This document shows, piece after piece, positions 1 through 8,305 of a DNA stretch of 64,000 bases (position 1 is its first letter; the number at the start of each line of letters is the position of its first letter). This stretch comes from JARRQJ01 sp963810615 (GTDB lineage Bacteria; Pseudomonadota; Gammaproteobacteria; DRLM01): contig CAWEOA010000008.1 of NCBI GenBank assembly GCA_963810615.1, positions 868,001 through 932,000 of the forward strand, read 5' to 3'. Position numbers and translations under genes: made by a program. The notes beneath the pieces are model-generated. The model was not told the DNA's origin. It was given only the letters and a program-made list of their open reading frames with translations, and searched no databases.

Positions 1-2267
1 GCCATGATCGCGTTCAGACTGTTCCATAGTTTGGCCTGGATATCGGGGTGGGCCGCCGAGACATCGTGGCGGCATTCAGGGTCCGTATCGGTGTCATACA
101 GGCTGATTCGCTCACCTTTAATCAGCGGTTGATAAACCAGTTTCCAGCGACCTCTGTGCAGCATCCTGTCTTTGGCAGCGATGATGGCGCGCTGGTATTC
201 CGCCTTGATGGCCAGGGTGCCCGTGGACTTGTTCGGTACTTCCAGGATTTCCAGGAGATTGGGATAGCGCAGATGCTCTTTGGGCATGCCGGGTATGTCG
301 GCCAGCCAGATGCCGGTTTCATTGTAGGCATCCAATTCTAAGTGCGCTTCGGGGTCTCGCATGTAAGGCTGTAGAGAGACCCCATCCATTTCCGGAACAG
401 GCGGTAGCCCCACCAAGTCGAGTAAGGTTGGGGCTACATCGATGCTGCGCACCACATCACCCACCTCTTGCCGGGCCTTATCGTTACGGGGATCCACTAT
501 GATCAGCGGCACGCGGGCCGAATGGTCGCCGATGGCGGAATTGCCTTGCCCCCAGGTGCCGTGTTCGAAGAGCTCCATGCCATGATCGGAATAGAGCACG
601 ACGATGGTATTTTCCGCTAGCCCGCAGGCATCGACATGCCGTAATACTCGTTCAACCTCGTCGTCGAAGCGGCGTACGCAACCGTTGTATAAATGGATAA
701 TCTGATCCAGATCGAAGGCTTCACGGGGTTCCGCCTGGCGGCGGATTATTTCCCAGGGATCGGTGAGGCGCGACATCACGAACTTGGACTCTCCCGCGTA
801 TTCCGGCGGAGAATACAGCGTGTAGTACGGATACTCGGAGCCGAAAGGCGGGTGAGTTGTAGAAAAGAACACATTGAGCAGGAAGGGTTTATCTTCCTTG
901 GCCAGGCGATTGAGCAGGCGGCAGGATTCCACGCCCAGTTCATCGGTCAGCGGGACTCCGCCCAAGTAATGAATTTCCGGCAAGAAAAACTTCCCGAAAG
1001 CGTTGTGAGTAAATAACGATAGGAAGAGCCGTAAATCCTTGGGGCCTTGGCGGATAAAGAATTTCAGGTTCCATTGATCCTCAGGTAAGTCCGCGTAGTC
1101 AAAACCAAAAGAAAATTTTCCCATATCGGATCCGCACCAGTCAGACAAGACGCTGGTGGTGTATCCTTGCTTGCGGAGCAATTCGGGGAGTGTCGATACG
1201 GTCAATTGGGTATCGGAATCTGCTACGAAATTGTCGCGAACACCGTGTTTATGGGGCCAGTTACCGGTCAGCATTGAAATCAGGCTGGGGGCAGTTCGCG
1301 CGCACGGCACATAGCATTGGGTGAAATGAGTACCTTCGCGAGCGAAACGATTTATGAATGGAGTAAGTTCCGGGCCAATCCGGTCCGCCCGTAGCGTGTC
1401 GCAGCCGATCATGAGTATGTTGGGGCGTACTGATTTTTTGCGGGGAGTTACTGGTTGAGGGTAAACGCCGGGACGCAGCCATAGATACAGGATTATTGAT
1501 GCTGCTACGAAGGCGCTCAGACTTAATAGTCCCGCTCTATTTCCATCATCGGCCAGGGCAATACCAAGCAAAGATGCCAAAGCAATGACGGGAATCAGCA
1601 GCAATCCCGTCAGCAGACGCAAACGCATGGGGCTAAGGAAACGCCAGAGTGGATACAAACGGCTCATGCGGTAATGAGATGAAGCGACCAGGCTGGCGGG
1701 CAACAAGAGCAGGTGTCGGCAGAATTGCAGCCCGGTGATTAGCGCGACTGAGATAAGTCCCGAAATGGCACTTTCCCAGGGAGAAACGTGTTGGTGCATC
1801 ACGTAAACAGCAGCGCCATAAATCAGGGTGCCGGTACCTGCCTGGAGTAACAGCATGATAAAGGCATAGCCTGCCAAGCGAACGAAAGCAATGAGCGAAT
1901 AATAGCGAAAGTGGGATAATATTTCCTGCCGTACTTGCGGACCGGTCAGAGAAAAGCTCATCAGGGATTTAAGGGAAAGCCCGACCGTTAGCAGGGATGT
2001 GACAATGAACAGGCTAGCCATATTTGATAGCAGGATTGAGTTTGGGACTACCAAAACTAATCCAGTCACACCAATCATGACCAGAATAAGGAAGGCCAAT
2101 GGCCAGGTGTATTGTGGCTTGGGATGTAGTGTGTTTTCATGAGGAAGATCCTGTTCGGGGGCCTCATGTAGCCCGCGTATTTCCCCTAGTGTTGATGCTA
2201 TCCGCATGAGATAGAAGCGGGTGCGTGACCAATTCAGCGGTATAGCAGCTCTTAGCCCATATTCCAT
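1..2267 (-). CDS. Membrane-anchored sulfatase-superfamily hydrolase/transferase (3' partial)
   Basis: The open frame of 755 codons runs off the left edge, so the C-terminus is missing. The first ~280 residues hold about six hydrophobic segments (for example residues 54-74, PLAFLILVMIGVTGLVLVV). The soluble alkaline-phosphatase/sulfatase fold follows: NILMIGCDTLRADRIG (metal Asp), RTAPSLISMLTG, and near residue 560 SDHGMELFEHG. In true sulfatases the nucleophile sits in C/S-x-P-S-R. Here that slot is Thr325 (T-A-P-S-L), as in Thr-nucleophile members of the superfamily such as phosphoethanolamine or glycerol-phosphate transferases. The exact reaction is therefore unsettled. The ATG overlaps the stop of the upstream glycosyltransferase by one base (TGATG), which implies translational coupling in the exopolysaccharide operon. 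Likely role (inference): adding or removing a charged substituent on the glycan at the periplasmic face. Confidence 0.8.
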   Translation of the reverse strand, partial: MEYGLRAAIPLNWSRTRFYLMRIASTLGEIRGLHEAPEQDLPHENTLHPKPQYTWPLAFLILVMIGVTGLVLVVPNSILLSNMASLFIVTSLLTVGLSLKSLMSFSLTGPQVRQEILSHFRYYSLIAFVRLAGYAFIMLLLQAGTGTLIYGAAVYVMHQHVSPWESAISGLISVALITGLQFCRHLLLLPASLVASSHYRMSRLYPLWRFLSPMRLRLLTGLLLIPVIALASLLGIALADDGNRAGLLSLSAFVAASIILYLWLRPGVYPQPVTPRKKSVRPNILMIGCDTLRADRIGPELTPFINRFAREGTHFTQCYVPCARTAPSLISMLTGNWPHKHGVRDNFVADSDTQLTVSTLPELLRKQGYTTSVLSDWCGSDMGKFSFGFDYADLPEDQWNLKFFIRQGPKDLRLFLSLFTHNAFGKFFLPEIHYLGGVPLTDELGVESCRLLNRLAKEDKPFLLNVFFSTTHPPFGSEYPYYTLYSPPEYAGESKFVMSRLTDPWEIIRRQAEPREAFDLDQIIHLYNGCVRRFDDEVERVLRHVDACGLAENTIVVLYSDHGMELFEHGTWGQGNSAIGDHSARVPLIIVDPRNDKARQEVGDVVRSIDVAPTLLDLVGLPPVPEMDGVSLQPYMRDPEAHLELDAYNETGIWLADIPGMPKEHLRYPNLLEILEVPNKSTGTLAIKAEYQRAIIAAKDRMLHRGRWKLVYQPLIKGERISLYDTDTDPECRHDVSAAHPDIQAKLWNSLNAIM

Positions 2268-3082
2268 CAGCTTGCGCCACATGTAGAGCGGAACGCTGCC
2301 ATCGGTATGATGTATCCGGAAACGGAGCGGGAGCGTTGATAGATCTTACGCATCAAATAATTAAACTTAAGCCGTTCAGTATCCACGTAGTGGTGCTGTA
2401 GCACTCCTGGCACGTATTGAAGTTGCTCGCCATTTTGCAAGGCAGTAAGGACGAATTCACTGTCTTCGCCGCCACCTAGGTCATGTCCATGCGGGCCAAG
2501 ATCGGTGGAGAAATCGCCTATGCCCGCTCGAATACGCCGGTACGCAAGAATAAGTTGCCGCCACCGGGTAGGGGGCCGTGTTCCAGACTGATCGGCGGGG
2601 GACAGGCCCTGGTCATAACGTGGTACAGGTAGCGGATAAATGCGGTAGGGTCCGTCGTCGTGGACCCAGGTGGGTTCTGAGCCATCCCAGTCAGGAATGA
2701 TGCGACCACAGAATATTGTGGCTTCCGGATAAGTTTCAAGGGCTTTGCAGATGTTGGCGAGATAGTCGCGATCTACTCGGTGGTCGTCGTCCACCAAGGC
2801 TATCGCCTCGTCGCAGAGTAGGTTGATGGCGTGGTTAAGCGTATGGGATTTCCCTGGAATGGGTTCCTCGAACCATTCCAGCGGCAGCCAACCATGTGTT
2901 GCAGTTTCACGCTGATAACCCTGCAATATAGTGACGGTGTCATCGTTGCATTTGTTTGCTCCCACCAGAATGTGTATCTGCCAACTGCTCGGGCGCGTCG
3001 CCGCGTTGAGTGAGGCAAGCACGCGGCCGAGCAGTTGGGCACGATTATGGGTGCAAATGAGGATGGTAAGACTGGGTGTCAT
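2267..3082 (-). CDS. Family-2 glycosyltransferase with a compensated internal frameshift
   Basis: GT-A fold glycosyltransferase. It begins MTPSLTILICTHNRAQLLG and carries the nucleotide-sugar/metal motif ALVDDDHRVD and a late GGGEDSEFVL acceptor-site motif. The start at 3082 is preferred over an upstream start at 3142, because it abuts the fold and overlaps the stop of the small upstream ORF (TAATG). Residues encoded at about 2520-2600 do not look like the family in the open frame. The neighbouring frame of the same stretch encodes LEHGPLPGGGNLFLRTGVFE, the usual sequence at this place. An extra base in the G-run at 2597-2601 (C-run on the coding strand) and a loss near 2520-2530 would explain it. 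The net length stays in frame. Probable role: adding one sugar to the exopolysaccharide repeat unit at the inner membrane. Confidence 0.8.
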   Translation of the reverse strand: MTPSLTILICTHNRAQLLGRVLASLNAATRPSSWQIHILVGANKCNDDTVTILQGYQRETATHGWLPLEWFEEPIPGKSHTLNHAINLLCDEAIALVDDDHRVDRDYLANICKALETYPEATIFCGRIIPDWDGSEPTWVHDDGPYRIYPLPVPRYDQGLSPADQSGTRPPTRWRQLILAYRRIRAGIGDFSTDLGPHGHDLGGGEDSEFVLTALQNGEQLQYVPGVLQHHYVDTERLKFNYLMRKIYQRSRSVSGYIIPMAAFRSTCGAS

Positions 3083-3237
3083 TAGTCGAAACGTGGATAA
3101 AACTGCTGTAGTGCAATGAGTGGGCGGTAATGCATGAGCCAATGTGGGAAGATCTTGGTGTAGTAGCAGTTATTGGCATTCATTGCGTCGGGTTGATCGT
3201 AGCGACAAGCGACGTTGATTCTGATGGGTTTCTTCAT
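3082..3237 (-). CDS. Small conserved-position ORF of 51 residues, unknown function
   Basis: The frame runs from ATG at 3237 to TAA at 3082-3084 and encodes 51 residues, MKKPIRINVACRYDQPDAMN at the N-terminus and QQFYPRFD at the end. It fits exactly between two glycosyltransferase genes: two bases after the upstream stop, and sharing one base with the downstream start (TAATG). That spacing matches the rest of the operon and is the main argument that it is translated. It has no membrane segment or signal peptide and is rich in aromatic residues and Asn. I do not recognise it. It could be a truncated N-terminus of a longer glycan-related protein, or a coupling cistron for the downstream transferase. 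Confidence 0.5.
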   Translation of the reverse strand: MKKPIRINVACRYDQPDAMNANNCYYTKIFPHWLMHYRPLIALQQFYPRFD

Positions 3238-3239
3238 GG

Positions 3240-4172
3240 TCAAGACCCTTGCCGCCAACGCAACCAGCAGCCCTCAATCTGACCTGTTGCATGGCTTGCA
3301 TTCATGGCCTGGCGTAAAGAATTAGGGTCGCGTTTCAAATACATGGCGGTAGCACGCGCCCATTGGCGTATAGCAAGCAACACCATGAAAGGTGGTATAC
3401 CTAGTATGCTGTTAGAGTAATCTTTGAGTTCATAACGTCCTACCCGCCGTCCGGCTGCGTAATGAAGTTTGAGAAAGTACCTGCGCCGCAACCGCCACGG
3501 ATCGATGAAATGCTCAACTACCATGTTTGGAACGTAAAGCATTTTTGCGCCTTGTTCAAGCAGGCGTCGGAACATCACGGCATCCTCGCCGCCGCCCACG
3601 GCATGGCCATCGCGGCTGTAACGTATATCGAAGCGAAGTGTCGGATCAGCCCGAAAAATGCTCATATGAAAGGCAACATTGGCAGTCCACACTGGTGTTC
3701 GGGCGTCATTAATCCAGAATGGGGTTTCGCCGTAATTCACTTCCGCAAGAAATCCCAGCAGTTCGTCGCTCAACCACCGCGGTCGCTGGTGCGGTGCGAA
3801 ATTGACTATCACCCGGCCGCCCACACACTCTGCATTATTTTGCGTCAGGGCATGATGAGCAGCTGCCAGCCAGCCGGGGCGGGGCAGTTCGTCATCATCG
3901 AGAAAGAGCATGTACTCGGCGGAGAGGCATTCATCAATTGCCCTGTTGCGGGCCGGGACAATGCCTTGTTGGCTTTCGGTGACATAGCGCAGAGTTGCGC
4001 CTGGTTCGCGCGCCAGTTGTTCCAGCACGGCAAGAGTATTGTCCTGGCTGTTATTGTTCACAGCCAGAATTTCAAATGGCTCCGGGCAAGTCTCGCTACG
4101 TAAAGCCTTCATAAGAGTAGGTAAGCGTGATGCACGATTATAGGTGCAAAATGCGACGATGACTTGGGGCAT
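3240..4172 (-). CDS. Family-2 glycosyltransferase
   Basis: Protein of 310 residues starting MPQVIVAFCTYNRASRL. The GT-A core is complete: NNNSQDNT in the nucleotide-binding region, FLDDDELPRPGW as the metal-binding DxD motif, and GGGEDAVMFRRLLEQG near the acceptor site. A basic, aromatic C-terminal region (RRRYFLKLHYAAGRR) is typical of membrane-associated members. The ATG at 4172 lies two bases after the upstream stop; an alternative in-frame ATG at 4193 would overlap the upstream gene by 19 bases. This protein is the closest relative in the window of the degenerate second half of the 5138-6688 product. Predicted role: sugar transfer onto a lipid-linked exopolysaccharide intermediate. Donor and acceptor cannot be told from the sequence. 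Confidence 0.88.
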   Translation of the reverse strand: MPQVIVAFCTYNRASRLPTLMKALRSETCPEPFEILAVNNNSQDNTLAVLEQLAREPGATLRYVTESQQGIVPARNRAIDECLSAEYMLFLDDDELPRPGWLAAAHHALTQNNAECVGGRVIVNFAPHQRPRWLSDELLGFLAEVNYGETPFWINDARTPVWTANVAFHMSIFRADPTLRFDIRYSRDGHAVGGGEDAVMFRRLLEQGAKMLYVPNMVVEHFIDPWRLRRRYFLKLHYAAGRRVGRYELKDYSNSILGIPPFMVLLAIRQWARATAMYLKRDPNSLRQAMNASHATGQIEGCWLRWRQGS

Positions 4173-4174
4173 GC

Positions 4175-5137
4175 TTAGCCAACCTTTTGACATTTAAATT
4201 GAGGAAATATGAGGCGCAAGGCAAGGCGCATGATACGCCATTTCGGATGCGTGATAAGCGAGGCGATCAGAGCCCGCCATGCAGTCCTGCCGTTGCCGCT
4301 GCGTTGGCGATGATAGGCTATATCAAAGTAAACATCCGCCAAGCTATGTTTTACCGCATGGGTGTATTCCGCAAATGCAGGATTTTCGGTGATCCAGGTG
4401 AGCAAACTATTTCGGATGTCTATTGCGGCGAGCATATGCTTTTCCTTTTGTGTGGTCCGCGAAACATAATTTTGTCCGTCCATGCGGGCTAGGTAGGCAT
4501 ATTGCTGCAACAGTGCCGGCTTGCATGCCAACGCGGACTTCATCGCCCATTCCGGTTCTGGTAGATAACTATCTTTTCGCAAGGGACCAACTTTATCCCA
4601 CAGATTTTTGCGTGCGGCAGGATGCTGCATTGCCATCGGAACGGATTTTAGCAATGCGGCAAAGAGGTCGCTGTGGAAGAAAATAATGCCGTTTTCTTCC
4701 CTGCCTTGCGCGCGCTCCAGAAGTCTGGAGAGGGCTTGAGACTGATTGGCATCGGTGCCTGGTGAGAGCGCGCCAAATGGCTCGACATTGACAAACAGGC
4801 ATTCTAGTTCGGGGTGACGGGCATACGCTGCGGCAATATGTTCAAGCGCTGTGGTGGAAAGCAGGTCATCATCGTCCAGGTGAAATATTACCTCACCCCG
4901 TGCGACGGCGACCCCTGCGTTTTTGGCGGAGGCAATACCTTGAGCTTGATCGTGCCGGACTAAAATAAAGCGTTCACCGATCAGTTCTCGCAGTGTAGAT
5001 TCGAACACTGGTGGAGTGGAACCGTCGTCAACCACCACTACTTCCCAATCGACGTAGGTCTGAGCAGCAACACTGATCAGTGTTTCGCGCAATAGCGCTG
5101 GACGGTTGTGGGTGGGAATTGCAACGGTAATAAGCAT
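4175..5137 (-). CDS. Family-2 glycosyltransferase
   Basis: Protein of 320 residues beginning MLITVAIPTHNRPALLRETL. It shows the standard GT-A signatures VVVDDGSTPP (about residue 36) and FHLDDDDLLS (about residue 92). The remainder is a soluble alpha/beta body with a basic C-terminus (RLALRLIFPQFKCQKVG) and no clear membrane helix. The gene ends two bases before the next transferase and starts directly after the stop of the previous one (5138), so it is part of a single polycistronic unit. No disrupted motifs or frame changes were seen. Specific sugar donor and linkage cannot be inferred. Confidence 0.88.
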   Translation of the reverse strand: MLITVAIPTHNRPALLRETLISVAAQTYVDWEVVVVDDGSTPPVFESTLRELIGERFILVRHDQAQGIASAKNAGVAVARGEVIFHLDDDDLLSTTALEHIAAAYARHPELECLFVNVEPFGALSPGTDANQSQALSRLLERAQGREENGIIFFHSDLFAALLKSVPMAMQHPAARKNLWDKVGPLRKDSYLPEPEWAMKSALACKPALLQQYAYLARMDGQNYVSRTTQKEKHMLAAIDIRNSLLTWITENPAFAEYTHAVKHSLADVYFDIAYHRQRSGNGRTAWRALIASLITHPKWRIMRLALRLIFPQFKCQKVG

Positions 5138-6688
5138 TCAGTGTTTACCTGGGGTATGGCTGTCTGACTGAGCGGATTTGCGCATAGTCGTGCTTAGAAA
5201 TTCACCAAGCGTTGGTCTCAGGCCAGCGTCAGCCCGGTGGATACGCATCGTGTGACGAAAAATGGCCCGAGCAGCGGACAGATCACGTTTCCAGTTACTC
5301 TCGTATCCAGGCTTGAGCAGTGCGTCAATAGTCATGCGGCGGCGCTTCGACCAGATCAGTTTATGACTGAAGTTGGTATGATTATCAAGAATGACTTCCT
5401 GTCTTTCAGGAAATTGGAATGCACCGCGGGCTGCCAGTAGCAACCAGGGTTGCGGTATTTTGTCGTTATTTATAAAGACTAGGATGTTGCTCTCCAAAGA
5501 TTGTTCGGTTGTCCTATTCCGGTCTGGCGCGATGCCCTGCAGGGGTTCGGTGACATAGCACAGAGTGCCTCCGGGATAGGTGGCCAACTCATCCAGATTA
5601 GTGTAGCTGTTGTTATTGGCTGCCATAATTTCATATGGAGCCGAACATTCCTTGCTACGCATAGTGGCTAGCAGGATTTCCAGGCGATCGGCGCGATTGT
5701 AGGTGCAGAATGCATAGGTTAGTTTCATGGTGATTTGGCTAGGGTTTTCTGATTTTTTATCCGGGTCGTTGGCTATGATTTTGATCAGTAGGCTGTGTAT
5801 GGATATGGGTAGCAGTGCGGGTAACATGTAAATCCAATCTTTGACATGGCCGTACCTGTTACGCATCACGCGACGAAAGATGGTGCGCGCGGCAGGTAGG
5901 TCGCGTTTCCAGTAATTCTCATAACCCTGTTTCAGTAGGTTGCCGTAGAGTAACTCACGGAGACGGTCGCGGCCAAGATGCGCTGCAAAATCCGCATGGT
6001 TCGCCAGATAAGCCTGCTGTGCCTCGAGTAGATGCAGAGCGGCGCGCGCGCGGTTGCTGGAAGCCTGGTCATTACCGTGAAAATGGTAATAAGCCAGCAC
6101 TTCGGGTACGCGCACAATTGTCTTGGTGCCGGCGATATTCAGCCAGAGCGCATAGTCCTCGGCATTTTTCATACGATGGTCGAAGCCGCCGGCGGTGACG
6201 ATAGCCTCTCGCCGGGTCAGGGCCGCGTGTATAGGCCAGCGACAACCGGCAAACAAGGTTTCGCGTTTGGCCGGCGTTTCGTAATCGGGGGGGATGAAAG
6301 GTTCGCCGCGTGGCCCCGGCAGCCCGATATTTTGCCAGCCACAATATGCCAAGACCGCATCCGGGCGGGCTTGCAGCACGGCATATAAGGTTGCCAGGAA
6401 TGTGGCCGACCAAGTGTCGTCTGCGTCTAGAAAGGCCACGTATTGGCCGCGCGCCAGCTCCAGACCGGCATTCCGGGCGGCACTGACGCCTTGGTTTGGC
6501 TGCGCGTGTACACGCAACCGCGGTTCTGTCCAAGCCTGCAGGCGAGCCAGAGTATCATCGCCGGATCCATCATCCACAGCGATCAGTTCCCAGTCGGAGA
6601 AGGTCTGGGTCAGTACGCTGCCGATACTCTGCGATAGGTGCGCGGCAGCATTGTAACAGGGCATGATGATGGAAACGCTGGGGTTCAT
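5138..6688 (-). CDS. Family-2 glycosyltransferase fused to a second, degenerate transferase half
   Basis: Residues 1-320 form an ordinary glycosyltransferase (IIMPCYNAAAHL, AVDDGSGDDTL, AFLDADDTW). After a basic linker a second GT-A start follows (MKLTYAFCTYNRADRLE, about residue 340), related to the neighbouring gene at 3240-4172. In this half the DxD motif has become INNDKIPQPW and about 140 residues of the acceptor domain are missing. The C-terminus repeats a piece of the first half: GYESNWKRDLSAARAIFR matches GYENYWKRDLPAARTIFR. The product therefore looks like a recombination fusion in which only the first domain is likely to be catalytic. The normal family length is about 300-330 residues. 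The gene is six bases from the upstream deacetylase gene. Confidence 0.85.
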   Translation of the reverse strand: MNPSVSIIMPCYNAAAHLSQSIGSVLTQTFSDWELIAVDDGSGDDTLARLQAWTEPRLRVHAQPNQGVSAARNAGLELARGQYVAFLDADDTWSATFLATLYAVLQARPDAVLAYCGWQNIGLPGPRGEPFIPPDYETPAKRETLFAGCRWPIHAALTRREAIVTAGGFDHRMKNAEDYALWLNIAGTKTIVRVPEVLAYYHFHGNDQASSNRARAALHLLEAQQAYLANHADFAAHLGRDRLRELLYGNLLKQGYENYWKRDLPAARTIFRRVMRNRYGHVKDWIYMLPALLPISIHSLLIKIIANDPDKKSENPSQITMKLTYAFCTYNRADRLEILLATMRSKECSAPYEIMAANNNSYTNLDELATYPGGTLCYVTEPLQGIAPDRNRTTEQSLESNILVFINNDKIPQPWLLLAARGAFQFPERQEVILDNHTNFSHKLIWSKRRRMTIDALLKPGYESNWKRDLSAARAIFRHTMRIHRADAGLRPTLGEFLSTTMRKSAQSDSHTPGKH

Positions 6689-6694
6689 GCTGAT

Positions 6695-7495
6695 CTACCG
6701 GCGCATACGGAGTGCCCCGCGCTTTAAGGCGTAGCGTGAGACGGCTTGCCAGGAAACGTCGTTGCTACCGAAATAAAGTTTGCGCGCTAAGCTGCTGGAC
6801 GTATCTGTATTGTATATGGTCAGGCGGCGTAATTGGTACGGATTGTCGTCGCGTAATGCCCAGCCGGTTCGGGTAGTACAGGCAGCTCGATAACCGGCCT
6901 CTCGCACTGCGTTCACGCAGCGTCTATCCCAGGCCCCGTAAGGATAGGCAAAACTTGTTACTTTATTGCCCAGTGCATCTTCTAGTGTTGTCTTGGATTC
7001 GAGCAATTCTGTATGCATTTCTTGATCGTTAACTTCCGTCAAGCGAGCATGACTGACCGTATGGGAGCCGATCTCCATTCCGGTTGCCTGCATGGCGCGC
7101 AATTCGGTAGTGTTGAGTAGGCGGCCCGCGGGGCGGCCATCGGTCGCCCAGGCAGGTTCCCGTCCGATCGAGCCGGATACGATAAACCAGGTTGCGCGCA
7201 TATCACGTTTTTGCAATTCTTCCCAAGCGATAAGATTATCCACGTAACCGTCATCGAAGGTGATGACGACGGTGCGGTCCATCCATTTCGTGGGTGTGGC
7301 GACAAGCTCCGCCATGGTTGGGGTTGCCCATCCCTCGGCCGAAAGAAAATCTAATTGGCTTCTAAAACGCTGCAATGAGGCTCCCCAAGGCCATTTTGGC
7401 TTGATATTTCCCGACACGATGGAATGATACATAATCATAACAGGTCCGTGTTGGCCAGCACGGCGATGAATATATTGAGAAATAGGGTCGATCAT
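6695..7495 (-). CDS. Polysaccharide deacetylase (NodB-homology family)
   Basis: Protein of 266 residues with the NodB motifs in order: MIMYHSI (about residue 20), VVITFDDGYVDN with the catalytic base and metal Asp (about residue 76), SHTVSHARL supplying two metal-ligand histidines (about residue 143), and SFAYPYGAWDRRC. There is no signal peptide or transmembrane helix, so it probably acts on a cytoplasmic or membrane-linked intermediate. The stop of the sulfotransferase lies one base upstream of the start (TAATATG). The family removes N- or O-acetyl groups from glycans using a divalent metal. Here the substrate is presumably the exopolysaccharide of this operon (inference). Confidence 0.9.
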   Translation of the reverse strand: MIDPISQYIHRRAGQHGPVMIMYHSIVSGNIKPKWPWGASLQRFRSQLDFLSAEGWATPTMAELVATPTKWMDRTVVITFDDGYVDNLIAWEELQKRDMRATWFIVSGSIGREPAWATDGRPAGRLLNTTELRAMQATGMEIGSHTVSHARLTEVNDQEMHTELLESKTTLEDALGNKVTSFAYPYGAWDRRCVNAVREAGYRAACTTRTGWALRDDNPYQLRRLTIYNTDTSSSLARKLYFGSNDVSWQAVSRYALKRGALRMRR

Positions 7496-7496
7496 A

Positions 7497-8301
7497 TTAA
7501 TAATCCCATCGCTTCATCTCGTCAGATAACCAGTAGAGTAGCCTTGTCCGTTCCCATCGGGTCAGGTCGGATTTGACGTTTGCGGTCCAATCCACCTTAC
7601 TGTTCTCGATGAAGTTCTGCGGTGGATGGTTGCCGATCTCTAAGTAGTCCAAAAGCTTGGCTCGAAGAGTTGGGTCGGAAATGAAATCCTCATAGCGCAG
7701 AGTTAAACCGAGGTCCGTTTCCCGAAATTGGGCTGCGAGTGTACGCCAATGGTTGGCGTAGTAACGCAGAGTCGCATGGCTCGCCGGTCGTCCCATCCAT
7801 CTGCGGCGCTTGATGGAGAGCATGACGGCAAGTGGATCTCGTACCAGAAACACGAATTTGGCGTCTGGAAAGATAGTCCGGAGATAATGCGCCGTGCTTA
7901 GATCGCAGCGAGTTTCCTTGATGCCGAAGCGTGGATATCCCAGTGCTGTCGGCGCGTTTCCCATAGAGATCGAGCAGCATGGTTCGCATGCTTGAGACGA
8001 TTTCGGCGTAGGGTGGGGTCAGGTTGGCTATCCATTGTTGAGCATGGTCGGATTTGGGGGTGGAAATAAACTTATTGTACGATTGTTCGCCCTTGCCGCC
8101 AGTGCTGTTGGCGAAGCGGCGGGAACTGTCAGCCGTGATTTGTTCCCAGCCTGCCAGCGCCTCACGCAGAGCATTGAGAGCGCCACCGGTTTCACCCCAT
8201 ACCAGAATTTCTCCTGAGGCCGTAATATAACGCTGCAATAGGGTGCTGCCGGAGCGCCAAGAGGCAGAAAATAGGAAGATGGGTTTATCGAAATCGCTCA
8301 T
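7497..8301 (-). pseudogene. Sulfotransferase, frameshifted
   Basis: The N-terminal frame starts MSDFDKPIFLFSASWRSGST; the SASWRSGSTLLQ segment is the 5'-phosphosulfate-binding loop of PAPS-dependent sulfotransferases. At about 7945-7965 the frame breaks. The continuation lies in another frame, with GYPRFGIKETRCDLSTAHYL and FVFLVRDPLAVMLSI (3'-phosphate-binding region), then ends ...SDEMKRWDY. Joined, the product would be about 267 residues, a normal family length. Both halves are well preserved, so this may be one missing or extra base from sequencing rather than true decay. Role: transfer of sulfate from PAPS to a sugar hydroxyl, which would make the polymer sulfated. Spacing to the neighbours (1 and 4 bases) shows co-transcription. 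Confidence 0.8.
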
Positions 8302-8305
8302 AAAA

